The notes below the pieces were generated by a model. That model saw only the letters and a program-made list of their open reading frames with translations, was not told the origin of the DNA and did no database searches. Source: CAYNNP01 sp964398215 (lineage in GTDB: Bacteria; Planctomycetota; Planctomycetia; Pirellulales; Pirellulaceae). Taken from it: 18,155 nucleotides of DNA. The position numbers and the translations under genes were made by a program. Of this stretch, positions 7,894 through 15,530 are shown in pieces (the stretch's first letter is position 1; each line of letters starts with the position of its first letter). The stretch covers positions 1 through 18,155 of the forward strand of contig CAYNNP010000133.1 in assembly GCA_964398215.1 (NCBI GenBank). Direction: 5' to 3'.

Positions 7894-8871
7894 TTAGTCT
7901 TGTTCCTTTACTTCAAATCGTTGAATGAATGGTAGGCGTCCTTTGCCTTTGGCTCTTCCGATCTCGACGCCCCATTTAGGAATGCCGCCTGTACCGCTTT
8001 GTGTGAACGCTTCTGGCCGATACGCGCCGCCAGCCCATGGGCCGTTTTTCACATTGTGGGTTTTGGAAAAGTGAATTCCGTCTTTGGCATACAGGATCGA
8101 ATTGGTAATGGCCTTGGGGCCAGTCGTGCCGATCATTGCCGCCACGCCCTCGCCGTGTGGCCAAACAAGCACTTCATGGTTACCTGGAATCACCGGATTC
8201 GCCTCGTGCCTCACGTAAGGACCCTGAGGATCGTCTGCGATCGCCAAACCCATTTGAGTTTGCCCGGGGCTTTTCCCCAACTGGCGGCCTTTGTAATAGA
8301 ACCAATACTTGCCATCGCGAACGAGCAAGCAGGCATCGTCTACAAGATGACTGTCAAAGTCTTTGCGGTCGGCACTGTTTTTCAATGCTGGGTTAGTAGC
8401 CAGTCGTTGCCAGGGGCCATCGGGTGAATCCGATACCGCGATCCCAATCTTGGAATCCGGATTGAAGGACTTCTTGTATTCTTTGGAGGTGCCAGTATAA
8501 AACAGCCAGTACTTGCCGTTGGCGACAAGAATATTGGGCGTGAAGACGCTTGCGCCATCCCAATCACCCTTCGCTCCCTTGGCTATCGATTCGCCTTTCT
8601 CTGTCCAGTCGTGGCCATCAGTAGATGTCGCATACCAAACAGTCGCATCGTATCCAGGCGAGATCTTTCCCTTTGAATACCAGACATAATAAAGCTCACC
8701 GACCTTGATCACGTCGCTCGGGTCGCGACGCATCACTTCGTCTTCGGCACCAATGCCTTTCAGCGCCGAATGCTTAACGGTAACCGTGGTTGGCTGGTCA
8801 GCGTGAACGACAGCGATCGTTAAGAGCGCTGTTGTGATTGACCAACAGTATCTCATCATACTTTGCTTCAT
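7894..8871 (-). CDS. Secreted five-bladed beta-propeller glycosidase, GH117/GH43-like
   Basis: The protein has 325 residues with a signal peptide (likely cleavage after VVHA, residue 24). The mature protein shows repeating propeller blades with YYVWYSKGK, TVWYATSTDGHDW, YWLFYTGTS and YWFYYKGRQ. Candidate active-site residues are Asp50 in RRDPSD, the Asp pair in LVDDA (178-179), and the segment GNHEVLVWPHGEG (His232, Glu233, His239, Glu241). The RDPS opening, SVFTPNIL and the His/Glu motif fit GH117, whose known members release 3,6-anhydro-L-galactose from agar oligosaccharides; GH43 and other propeller families are alternatives. The substrate is therefore probably a red-algal or similar marine galactan, which is inference. 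It is the first gene of a pair, one base ahead of the DUF6786-like gene. Start options are Met1, Met5 and Met6; Met1 was kept because it gives a normal n-region. Confidence 0.82.
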   Translation of the reverse strand: MKQSMMRYCWSITTALLTIAVVHADQPTTVTVKHSALKGIGAEDEVMRRDPSDVIKVGELYYVWYSKGKISPGYDATVWYATSTDGHDWTEKGESIAKGAKGDWDGASVFTPNILVANGKYWLFYTGTSKEYKKSFNPDSKIGIAVSDSPDGPWQRLATNPALKNSADRKDFDSHLVDDACLLVRDGKYWFYYKGRQLGKSPGQTQMGLAIADDPQGPYVRHEANPVIPGNHEVLVWPHGEGVAAMIGTTGPKAITNSILYAKDGIHFSKTHNVKNGPWAGGAYRPEAFTQSGTGGIPKWGVEIGRAKGKGRLPFIQRFEVKEQD

Positions 8872-8970
8872 CAGAATTTTTGCATGTCTTGGTGTTAGCG
8901 GCAGGGCGAAATGGTGGCAGGGTAACCAGCCTACGTGTACTTCTCAATGTTCTCAATGACGAATGCGACG

Positions 8971-9056
8971 GCGCCGCGTTCTTTTGTAGCTTTTGCCGGG
9001 CAAGAGAGTGTTTTTATTCCGCATTGCCTTTGAGCAAAAGTCGGAATGCGCGGCGC
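8971..9056. repeat. Bipartite inverted repeat between ovoB and glycosidase
   Basis: Two pairs of arms are nested. GCGCCGCG (8971-8978) pairs with CGCGGCGC (9049-9056), and CTTTTGC (8990-8996) pairs with GCAAAAG (9034-9040). An internal loop separates them and the apical loop is 37 bases. The structure lies 27 bases beyond the ovoB stop and 100 bases upstream of the glycosidase start, so it could end the ovothiol transcript or be another intergenic repeat. There is no classical T-tract. Confidence 0.5.
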
Positions 9057-9082
9057 TCACAGAAAGACGCACCTGAAAAAAA

Positions 9083-10264
9083 TCACAGTTTCGTTGCGAG
9101 TGCCTGTTCCAAGCGGCTGATCGCTTGTTTTAACAAATCTCTTGAGCATCCGATCGACATCCGGCAAAAACCTTCACCAGCCGCGCCGAAACTCTGGCCG
9201 GGTTTCAATGCGATCTTCGCTTCCTTGGCCAAGAACGCTTCCAACTGATCAGTCGACAACTGCAGCTTTCTAAAATCCAACCATGCCAGAAAGGTTCCTT
9301 CGGGTCGCACGACGTCTACGCCGGAGATTCGCTGCTCGACCGCTTCACATAAAAAGTCCACGTTTTGCTGAACGTACTTGATCGTAGCGTCCAACCACTG
9401 TGCCGATTCAGTGTAAGCAGCTTGCGTGGCGACACATCCAAACGCACCTACGTGATCCAGCAACGACGCTTCGGACAGACGGTCAAACGAATCCTGAAGT
9501 TCACTGTTTGGGATGACGGTAAAACCAGTTGCAATCGATGGAATGTTGAACGGTTTTGCTGGTGACAGGAAACTCACAGAGTGCTGGGCGACTTCATCCG
9601 ACAATGAAAGGAACGGTGTGTAGGAGTGATCCGAGAACACAAAGTCTGCGTGTACTTCATCAGCCAGCACGATCACGTCGTGCTGCAAACAAATGTCGGC
9701 GACGCGCTGCAATTCCTCGCGTCTCCAGACACGCCCCACGGGGTTATGTGGGTTGCAAAGCAGTAGGGCTTTGGTGGACGCGGTCGCCGCCTTTCGCTCA
9801 AGATCATCAAAGTCCAATTCATAGCGACCGTCGACCAATTGCAACGGGTTTAGTACGACGTTCCGACCGCTGAGCTGGACGGCTTTGTGAAACTGAAAGT
9901 ACACCGGCGGCTGAATGATGACTCCATCACCTGTGTTCGTAAAAGTCTCCAGCATCTGAGTGATCGAGTGCATCGTGCCTGACGTGAAACGAACGGCCGA
10001 CGCGTCGATTGTCCAGTTGTGACGTGTCGCGTTCCAGTGCTGAACGGCACCGACCAAACTCTCGGGTCGGCGTTCATAACCAAATGTTGCTTGGCGCGTA
10101 CGCTGGGCTAATCGTTCAAGAATCGCGGGCGAAGCTGGGAAGTCCATGTCCGCGATCCAAAACGGTAGCACATCGTCGCTGCCATACTTTTCCGCAAGAA
10201 CTTCTTTGTCCCACTTCTCCGCCTGTGATTCGGTTCTATCAAAAGGTTGATCGTAGTCAGACAT
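9083..10264 (-). CDS. ovoB: PatB/MalY-type PLP-dependent C-S lyase, probable OvoB
   Basis: The protein has 393 residues, the normal length for fold-type I aminotransferase-like C-S lyases. Visible motifs include KWDK near the N-terminus, LPFWIADMDFP (33-43), SGTMHSI, NPHNPVGRVW (171-180), ADEVHADF with Asp202 to hold the pyridine nitrogen, and SPAKPFNIPS with Lys237 as the PLP lysine. No signal peptide is present, so it is cytoplasmic. Such enzymes cleave C-S bonds in cystathionine-like substrates. In ovothiol synthesis OvoB, a member of this superfamily, cleaves 5-histidylcysteine sulfoxide to 5-mercaptohistidine. Placement in the same-strand cluster with ovoA makes that role likely; it starts 60 bases after the MATE gene. 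On sequence alone it could also be annotated cystathionine beta-lyase. Confidence 0.8.
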   Translation of the reverse strand: MSDYDQPFDRTESQAEKWDKEVLAEKYGSDDVLPFWIADMDFPASPAILERLAQRTRQATFGYERRPESLVGAVQHWNATRHNWTIDASAVRFTSGTMHSITQMLETFTNTGDGVIIQPPVYFQFHKAVQLSGRNVVLNPLQLVDGRYELDFDDLERKAATASTKALLLCNPHNPVGRVWRREELQRVADICLQHDVIVLADEVHADFVFSDHSYTPFLSLSDEVAQHSVSFLSPAKPFNIPSIATGFTVIPNSELQDSFDRLSEASLLDHVGAFGCVATQAAYTESAQWLDATIKYVQQNVDFLCEAVEQRISGVDVVRPEGTFLAWLDFRKLQLSTDQLEAFLAKEAKIALKPGQSFGAAGEGFCRMSIGCSRDLLKQAISRLEQALATKL

Positions 10265-10324
10265 GGCATCGCCACAAAATGTGAATTGGGATCAGGTCGA
10301 ATGGGGCAAAACACAAAATCACAG

Positions 10325-11695
10325 TCATTGGCTTTCGAGCTCTTTAGCATCGTCTGCTGGCAATTTGGCCAGGTGCCGCTGCGCATAAACCGCGGTTACG
10401 ACAGTCATGAACACATTGCTGGCCGCGACAGAAAACCAAACCGCGTCGACACTGTACTGCATTGATTCGACGAACAGCCACATCAACGGAGCTGGCAACA
10501 GAACCTTGCGCAATATCGATTCAAAAAAACCATAACGAGGACGTTTCACTGCCTGCAAGAACGCAAGGTGAGTGGACGTCATCACATAGGACCACTGAAT
10601 GAAGGCCATGATTTGAACATAACGCACGCCAATCGCAATCACCTCTGCGTCGGCGGTGAACAGGTTCATCAATTGGGATGCGAACAAAAAGATCAATGTG
10701 GAAGTCGTCAAAACCAGCAGCAATCCAAACAGATTGCAGATCTTCATCGACTCACGAACTCGCGAGAATCGTTTCGCGCCGTTGTTCTGGCCAACCAAGG
10801 CCATGATGGCTGAATACAATCCGAACGTTGGCATCAGACCAATTTGTTCGATCCGCGTCGTCACTCCAAATGCCGCGACCGTTGGCTCGCCGTAGCCTTT
10901 CAAGAAATACGTGATTACAAAGAAACCAAGTGCGACGGACATGATGCTGAAACTAGCGGGGACCGCCTGTCGGGCAATTTCTTGATACGAGGCTATGTCC
11001 GGAGCAAGTGACCGTATCGGTTTCAAACTCACCAGTTGGCGACGGACAATCGTCCACAGCAAAAACAAACTGCCACACATTTGGATCAGCACCGTGGCCC
11101 AGGCAATTCCCGCGATCCCCATTGCCGGCAACCCAAATCCGCCATGCAAAAACCATGGATCCAGAATCAAGTTAAGAAAGAAACCGGCAATCAGGACTTT
11201 GCTATACGTCTTGCTGTCCCCACTGGCGACCAGAATCGCGTTGCTGACACTACTGAGGATAAAGAACATCGAACCCGCAAAGATCGGATTCATATAGCTG
11301 ATTGCCAACGTCAGATATTCGCCCGACGCCCCCAATACACCAAACAACAACGGCGCCGCCAAGAATCCAGTCGCGGCAAGCGCTAGTGACAATAGGATTC
11401 CCAATGAAAGGCTTTGGCGAATCAAACGCAGCTTTCCGGCTTCGTCGCCCGCGCCGATCGCGTTGGCAATCAATGCCGACGCACCGCGAGAAAGTCCACC
11501 GCCGGTAGCAATGATCAACAGGAAGACAGGAAAACTTAACCCCAACGCCGCCAACGCCGTTGTGGATACTTGGCCGGCGTAAAACGAATCCACCACGTTG
11601 TACATCGTTTGAAAAAACAAACCGATGCTGGACGGAAGAGCGATCGCTCGCACATGCAGGGGGATCGACCCTGTGGTTAACTGCCTGGTACTCAT
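10325..11695 (-). CDS. MATE-family multidrug/metabolite antiporter
   Basis: The protein has 456 residues and about twelve hydrophobic helices, the usual architecture of MATE (NorM/DinF-like) cation-coupled exporters. The first helix carries the family-typical segment ending TMYNVVDSFYAG, and GGGLSRGASALIANAIGAGD follows in the second and third helices. A matching second half begins near SFSIMSVALG, as expected from the internal duplication. It acts in the inner membrane. It lies 161 bases downstream of the ATP-grasp gene and 60 bases upstream of ovoB, all on one strand. In this position it is a good candidate to export ovothiol, a conjugate of it, or its disulfide. That substrate is inferred from context only; MATE proteins are often promiscuous. 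The 161-base gap before it could hold a separate promoter. Confidence 0.93.
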   Translation of the reverse strand: MSTRQLTTGSIPLHVRAIALPSSIGLFFQTMYNVVDSFYAGQVSTTALAALGLSFPVFLLIIATGGGLSRGASALIANAIGAGDEAGKLRLIRQSLSLGILLSLALAATGFLAAPLLFGVLGASGEYLTLAISYMNPIFAGSMFFILSSVSNAILVASGDSKTYSKVLIAGFFLNLILDPWFLHGGFGLPAMGIAGIAWATVLIQMCGSLFLLWTIVRRQLVSLKPIRSLAPDIASYQEIARQAVPASFSIMSVALGFFVITYFLKGYGEPTVAAFGVTTRIEQIGLMPTFGLYSAIMALVGQNNGAKRFSRVRESMKICNLFGLLLVLTTSTLIFLFASQLMNLFTADAEVIAIGVRYVQIMAFIQWSYVMTSTHLAFLQAVKRPRYGFFESILRKVLLPAPLMWLFVESMQYSVDAVWFSVAASNVFMTVVTAVYAQRHLAKLPADDAKELESQ

Positions 11696-11856
11696 GGGAG
11701 GGTTTTAACGCCGATCGAATCGCATGACGAGTAGGCTGTGTCAGGTCTGCTAGACGAGTCAGTTTTTCGCCTTTGTGCGGTTTGCCTAGTGAGCGGCAAG
11801 ACGCCAGCAACCTGCAGTTCATTTTTGTCGATTGAAATTTTGATGCTTCGGCTGCT

Positions 11857-13032
11857 TTACGATGTTTGAATCTCGTCCAGCAGTTCATTGCAGCGATCCA
11901 GTGAATCCGAATTCGCGGACATGTGGCTCACGCAGCCAGTTCCATCTGGTTCTTCGAACACACTTAGGATCACCACGCGACCGTTTTCTGCTCGCTCGGC
12001 ATTGGAAATCAAACTTTGGATCGTTCCTTTCGTGCGAACGCTGGCTCGATAAACTCCTTCGTTAAACCCCTGCTTTGCAAGGATCCTGGAATTCATCAAG
12101 AACGGTGAAATGCCGGTCAGCCGAGGATTCACGTCCACCAAGAAATAGCGACCAGCCGTGTCTTGCAAGATATCGATTCCAACAAGTCCCACGTACCCTT
12201 GAGCGTGAAGATGCCGACCGGTGGCCTGGATGATGGGAGCGGCAGTGTCACAAAGTTGATCTTGGATTCCGGCTGAAAACGAACCGCCGCACCATTTGTT
12301 GTTTTGATCAAAGTGCTGCTCAGTTACACCCAAGTACGTGATGGAACCTTTGCCGTTTAAAAAGAACTGTACTCCATAGTCGCCGCAGATGTTTTCGATC
12401 ATTGAATTGATGACCAACGTGGCGTCCGGCCAATGACGATCCAGCAATTGGCGCATTTCCAATTCGTCGGATTCTTTGCGAATAGGAAAATTGCCAAGCC
12501 CAGCGTAACCGTGACTGAGCTTTACCATGCACGGCACGACGACATGATCCAGAACGTCCGCCTGGGCGCAATCGATCTTCTGGATCACTTCCTTGGAATG
12601 GACCGCATAGTTGGTAGCCGGGTCAACCACCTGCTGCTTGGCTGGAATCGATTGATGCGGAAACAGTGTGTGGTACCGAACGGCAGGCCCGGATGTGTCC
12701 GGCGCTGGCGGATCGAAAGCCTGCCAGGACGGAACGGCATCTTCGCCAAACACGCGTTTCCAGTGATCGGTTAACTCGCTCGGCGGTGGCACTTCCGAAC
12801 ACACATTGATTTGGTTTCCCCATCCACACATCAAGTGATGGGGACCCAGGACCTTCATCAATTCCCGGCGCGGTGGCGGAAACGGATCGTGAATGATGTA
12901 CTTGGATCGATTTTGAAACCGCGTCTGGTCGCTGTTGGATGACGGGTACTCGGCCAACAAGACATCAGCGGTTCCTTCCAGTGCATACAGTTCCGATAGA
13001 AACCGTACGTCCGGACATCTTTCCAGCGTCAT
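11857..13032 (-). CDS. ATP-grasp ligase in ovothiol cluster
   Basis: The protein has 391 residues with no signal peptide. Residues 1-~145 form a pre-ATP-grasp part. The ATP-grasp core follows: Lys171 in VKLSHGYAGLGNF, with the small Gly-rich loop at 173-181, an ENICGDYGVQFF strand, then GYVGLVGIDIL (Asp287) and FLVDVNPRLTG (300-304). The last motif is usually E-x-N-P-R; here Asp300 replaces Glu, which can still bind Mg. ATP-grasp enzymes join a carboxylate to an amine or thiol through an acyl phosphate, as in D-Ala-D-Ala ligase, carnosine synthase and PGM1-type peptide ligases. The ATG lies three bases after the ovoA stop, so translation is coupled. The likely substrate is ovothiol, mercaptohistidine or an amino acid to be attached to it. 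I know of no ATP-grasp step in the described ovothiol pathway. The family is certain; the reaction is not. Confidence 0.9.
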   Translation of the reverse strand: MTLERCPDVRFLSELYALEGTADVLLAEYPSSNSDQTRFQNRSKYIIHDPFPPPRRELMKVLGPHHLMCGWGNQINVCSEVPPPSELTDHWKRVFGEDAVPSWQAFDPPAPDTSGPAVRYHTLFPHQSIPAKQQVVDPATNYAVHSKEVIQKIDCAQADVLDHVVVPCMVKLSHGYAGLGNFPIRKESDELEMRQLLDRHWPDATLVINSMIENICGDYGVQFFLNGKGSITYLGVTEQHFDQNNKWCGGSFSAGIQDQLCDTAAPIIQATGRHLHAQGYVGLVGIDILQDTAGRYFLVDVNPRLTGISPFLMNSRILAKQGFNEGVYRASVRTKGTIQSLISNAERAENGRVVILSVFEEPDGTGCVSHMSANSDSLDRCNELLDEIQTS

Positions 13033-13035
13033 CGC

Positions 13036-15210
13036 TTAACCTTGGTTTTCCCAAACAGTCAACTGCGACACGCCATATTGATACTTGCGCCCGGTTTCCC
13101 GAATGACAAACGGAATATCCATCGGAGCATCCAGCATCGTGAACTCGGGAGCAAGCGTCTGGCTCAAACCTTCCAACGACGAGAAATTTTCGCCCATCGC
13201 GTTCTTGAATCCGCCCAACCATTTCTCGCGCGGCGTGTACTCTTCTAGCCACGTGAACGGAGACGCTAAAACCAGCAGACCGCCTGGACGAATTCTTGTT
13301 TTGATCGAATTCAAAAACACAGCCGGATCATAAAGCCGGTCAAGCAGGTTACCGGCAAACACAACGTCGTAATCCGTGTACTTGGCAATCAAGTTACACG
13401 CATCGCCCTGCATGAACGCGATTTTGTCTTTGACTTCCGTGTATCCGGGAAAGTCTTCCAGGCGAATTTCTCGCAGCGTCTGCAATTCACCTTCGTCGGT
13501 AACGGCGTACCTTTGCTTGCCGGTTTTTTGCAAGTTGGTTGGAGCCTCGATCAGCCGCACCGAAAAATCGACCGCGTCAACGTGATCAAACAATTTGGCC
13601 AGCTCAAAAGACGACCGCGCTGTCGCACAGCCCAAATCCAGCGCCCGATTGGTCGTTCGCCCTTCAAGTCGCTTGGAGATTTCTTCGACGCAGGTGACTG
13701 GAAAATTGGGTACGCCCAAATGTTGTTCGCCATAGTGAAATTCAATGTACCGCGAAACCATCTGGTCGGTTTCGTAAACATTGACTTCTGCGACCGGCAA
13801 CGGTTTTGCTTCGACATATCGCAGTCCGGCGTGCTGAAAGAAATGACGTCGAAACGCGTACCGTGCATCCTTGATGGCGTAGTTGCCGGTCGAAATCCAA
13901 CACCCGCCTTTGAACAGATGATGTTTGCCGTCAAAAGTTGGCGCCGAAAAATCGTCGTACATTGGATGCACTTCAAAGCCATCGAAGGCATCGATTGCAG
14001 TTTCGGTCCATTGCCAAACGTTGCCAATCACATCGTGAAAGCCATCATGGAATTCGTGCCGAGTCACCGGGCATGGCGACATCTCTGATTCTAAATTAAT
14101 GTTGCCCGGCGCCGTGTCCCAATACGGCTGATCGGTATCGACTGGTGCTCGTAACTGATGCCATTCCGCTTCGGTTGGCATTCGAATGTGTGTTCCAGTC
14201 ACCTCCGATTTCCAATTGCAAAACGCTTTCGCTTCGTGGTAATTGATTTCGGCTGGCCAATCCCAGGGCATGTCGATCACTTCTAGCATCGCCCGATAGC
14301 GATAGGCGTCACTAACATCGTCTTGGTCACTATCGGCGACCCAGTAGACCGGGCATTTTGCGTTTCGAAAGCTGACCCATCTCCAACCTTCATCGCTCCA
14401 GAATCTCTCGTTCGAATAGCCGTCGGATTTAACGAACTCCAGGTACTCGTGATTCGACACCAAGTATTTTGAAGCAGTAAACGACTCGACTTCCTGGGAC
14501 GAATAACCGTATTCGTTATCCCAGCCATACAGTTCGTTCGTCTTGGCCTTGCCAAGTTCCACTGTGCCACCGTCGACCTTGATCAATTCGTTCGCCGGAG
14601 CGTTACCCGATTCGGCGCATAGTTTTCCCCAAACCGGATGAGGCTTGACCAGTTCTAAGGGAAGCTCACGAATCAATACGGATGTTGTTTCTAAATGGAT
14701 CCGTTCGTGTTCGATTCCCATCAGCACAATCCACATCGGACTTTGCCAATCGATCGGCATGCTGAAATCACACTCGCGTATAAATTGATCGACGATGGCT
14801 CGCGTCTTATCACGGTAAGCTTTGATTTCCGCAGGCGTTGGCCACTGATATCGTTCGTCGTTCAAATCGTCCCAAGACATTTCATCGACACCGATCGCGA
14901 CGGTTGATTCCACATGCGGATCAATGCGCTGGTCAATCAGCTTGGCGACGTTCAATTTATTGATGAAGAACACCGCCGTGTGGCCGTAATAAAAAATCAA
15001 CGGATGGCGCAGCGTGTTTGCTTTCGTGTAATACGCTTCGTCATTAGCAAGACACTCAAAAATGCTCTCATAGAGCGTGAAGGTGTCATGGAAGTACTCC
15101 AAGATTTCCTGACGCTTTGATTCTGGGTCACCATCAGATAGCAGCGGAGTTTTCGTTACCAAAGGTAGGCCTGAAGGGTCTCTCGCATCCGTAAAGATTT
15201 CGGATTTCAT
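13036..15210 (-). CDS. ovoA: OvoA: 5-histidylcysteine sulfoxide synthase with mercaptohistidine N-methyltransferase domain
   Basis: The protein has 724 residues, full length for OvoA. Residues ~20-190 form the DinB-like iron domain, including GDPESKRQEILEYF, RHPLIFYYGHTAVFF and VGVDEMSWDDLN-type motifs. The Fe(II) ligands should be His77 and the HxxxHxE pair His168/His172 (Glu174 follows). Residues ~205-468 are the formylglycine-generating-enzyme-like domain (RMPTEAEWH 343-351, GNVWQWTE 396-403, GGCWISTG 435-442). Residues ~480-724 are a class I SAM methyltransferase with DLGCATARS (525-533). With O2, it couples Cys sulfur to C5 of histidine; the C-terminal domain N-methylates the 5-mercaptohistidine made after OvoB action. 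It differs from EgtB of ergothioneine synthesis, which uses trimethylhistidine and lacks this C-terminal domain. The ATG at 15210 has an AGGTGA ribosome binding site four bases upstream. Confidence 0.96.
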   Translation of the reverse strand: MKSEIFTDARDPSGLPLVTKTPLLSDGDPESKRQEILEYFHDTFTLYESIFECLANDEAYYTKANTLRHPLIFYYGHTAVFFINKLNVAKLIDQRIDPHVESTVAIGVDEMSWDDLNDERYQWPTPAEIKAYRDKTRAIVDQFIRECDFSMPIDWQSPMWIVLMGIEHERIHLETTSVLIRELPLELVKPHPVWGKLCAESGNAPANELIKVDGGTVELGKAKTNELYGWDNEYGYSSQEVESFTASKYLVSNHEYLEFVKSDGYSNERFWSDEGWRWVSFRNAKCPVYWVADSDQDDVSDAYRYRAMLEVIDMPWDWPAEINYHEAKAFCNWKSEVTGTHIRMPTEAEWHQLRAPVDTDQPYWDTAPGNINLESEMSPCPVTRHEFHDGFHDVIGNVWQWTETAIDAFDGFEVHPMYDDFSAPTFDGKHHLFKGGCWISTGNYAIKDARYAFRRHFFQHAGLRYVEAKPLPVAEVNVYETDQMVSRYIEFHYGEQHLGVPNFPVTCVEEISKRLEGRTTNRALDLGCATARSSFELAKLFDHVDAVDFSVRLIEAPTNLQKTGKQRYAVTDEGELQTLREIRLEDFPGYTEVKDKIAFMQGDACNLIAKYTDYDVVFAGNLLDRLYDPAVFLNSIKTRIRPGGLLVLASPFTWLEEYTPREKWLGGFKNAMGENFSSLEGLSQTLAPEFTMLDAPMDIPFVIRETGRKYQYGVSQLTVWENQG

Positions 15211-15530
15211 TGGTTCACCTATGTCTTTTTAGTCAATCGTCTGGACAAACGAAGCGGGATCCGAATCTATCAAAGACCTGCCCACAGTCCGCCGCATTCA
15301 TTGTAACAGTATGTCTCCTGTTCTGATTCCCCCGCCATCGAGCCCCTTATTTGGGTTGCTTTAAGTTACCCAAGAAGCCTGCGCGGGTCTCCCATGCAAA
15401 GTAGCATCCTGTAAAGCCGCACTAAAAATTTTGCGATCACTGGACACTCGTTTTTAACTCAGCCAGCAAGAATCCTACAGACATCTCGATCTTTGACCCA
15501 AGAGTCCAACGCGGGTTGTACAATCGACCC
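15211..15530. promoter_or_regulatory. Divergent intergenic region with ovoA and esterase promoters
   Basis: This 320-base region separates ovoA (minus) from the EF-hand/esterase gene (plus) and holds no gene that I can support. It should contain the promoter of the ovothiol cluster. A small dyad, TTGGGT/ACCCAA (15351-15356 and 15368-15373), lies about 140 bases upstream of ovoA. Near the right end, TACAAT at 15519-15524 resembles a -10 box only six bases before the ATG at 15531, with TTGACC at 15493-15498 at a long 20-base spacing. If used, it would give a nearly leaderless transcript. Confidence 0.45.
15215..15220 (-). promoter_or_regulatory. Ribosome binding site of ovoA
   Basis: The minus strand reads AGGTGA here, ending four bases before the ATG at 15210. 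It is the only clear Shine-Dalgarno sequence that I found next to a gene start in this window, and it supports the chosen ovoA start. Confidence 0.6.

Noticed and set aside
11250..11888. 212-codon minus-strand ORF
   Set aside because: It overlaps the MATE gene in another frame and runs through the intergenic gap. Its sequence has no membrane or domain character.
13036..15210. Annotation as a sulfatase-modifying (formylglycine-generating) enzyme or as EgtB
   Set aside because: The FGE-like domain is only the middle part. The DinB-like iron domain with HxxxHxE and the C-terminal methyltransferase identify OvoA, and EgtB lacks that methyltransferase.
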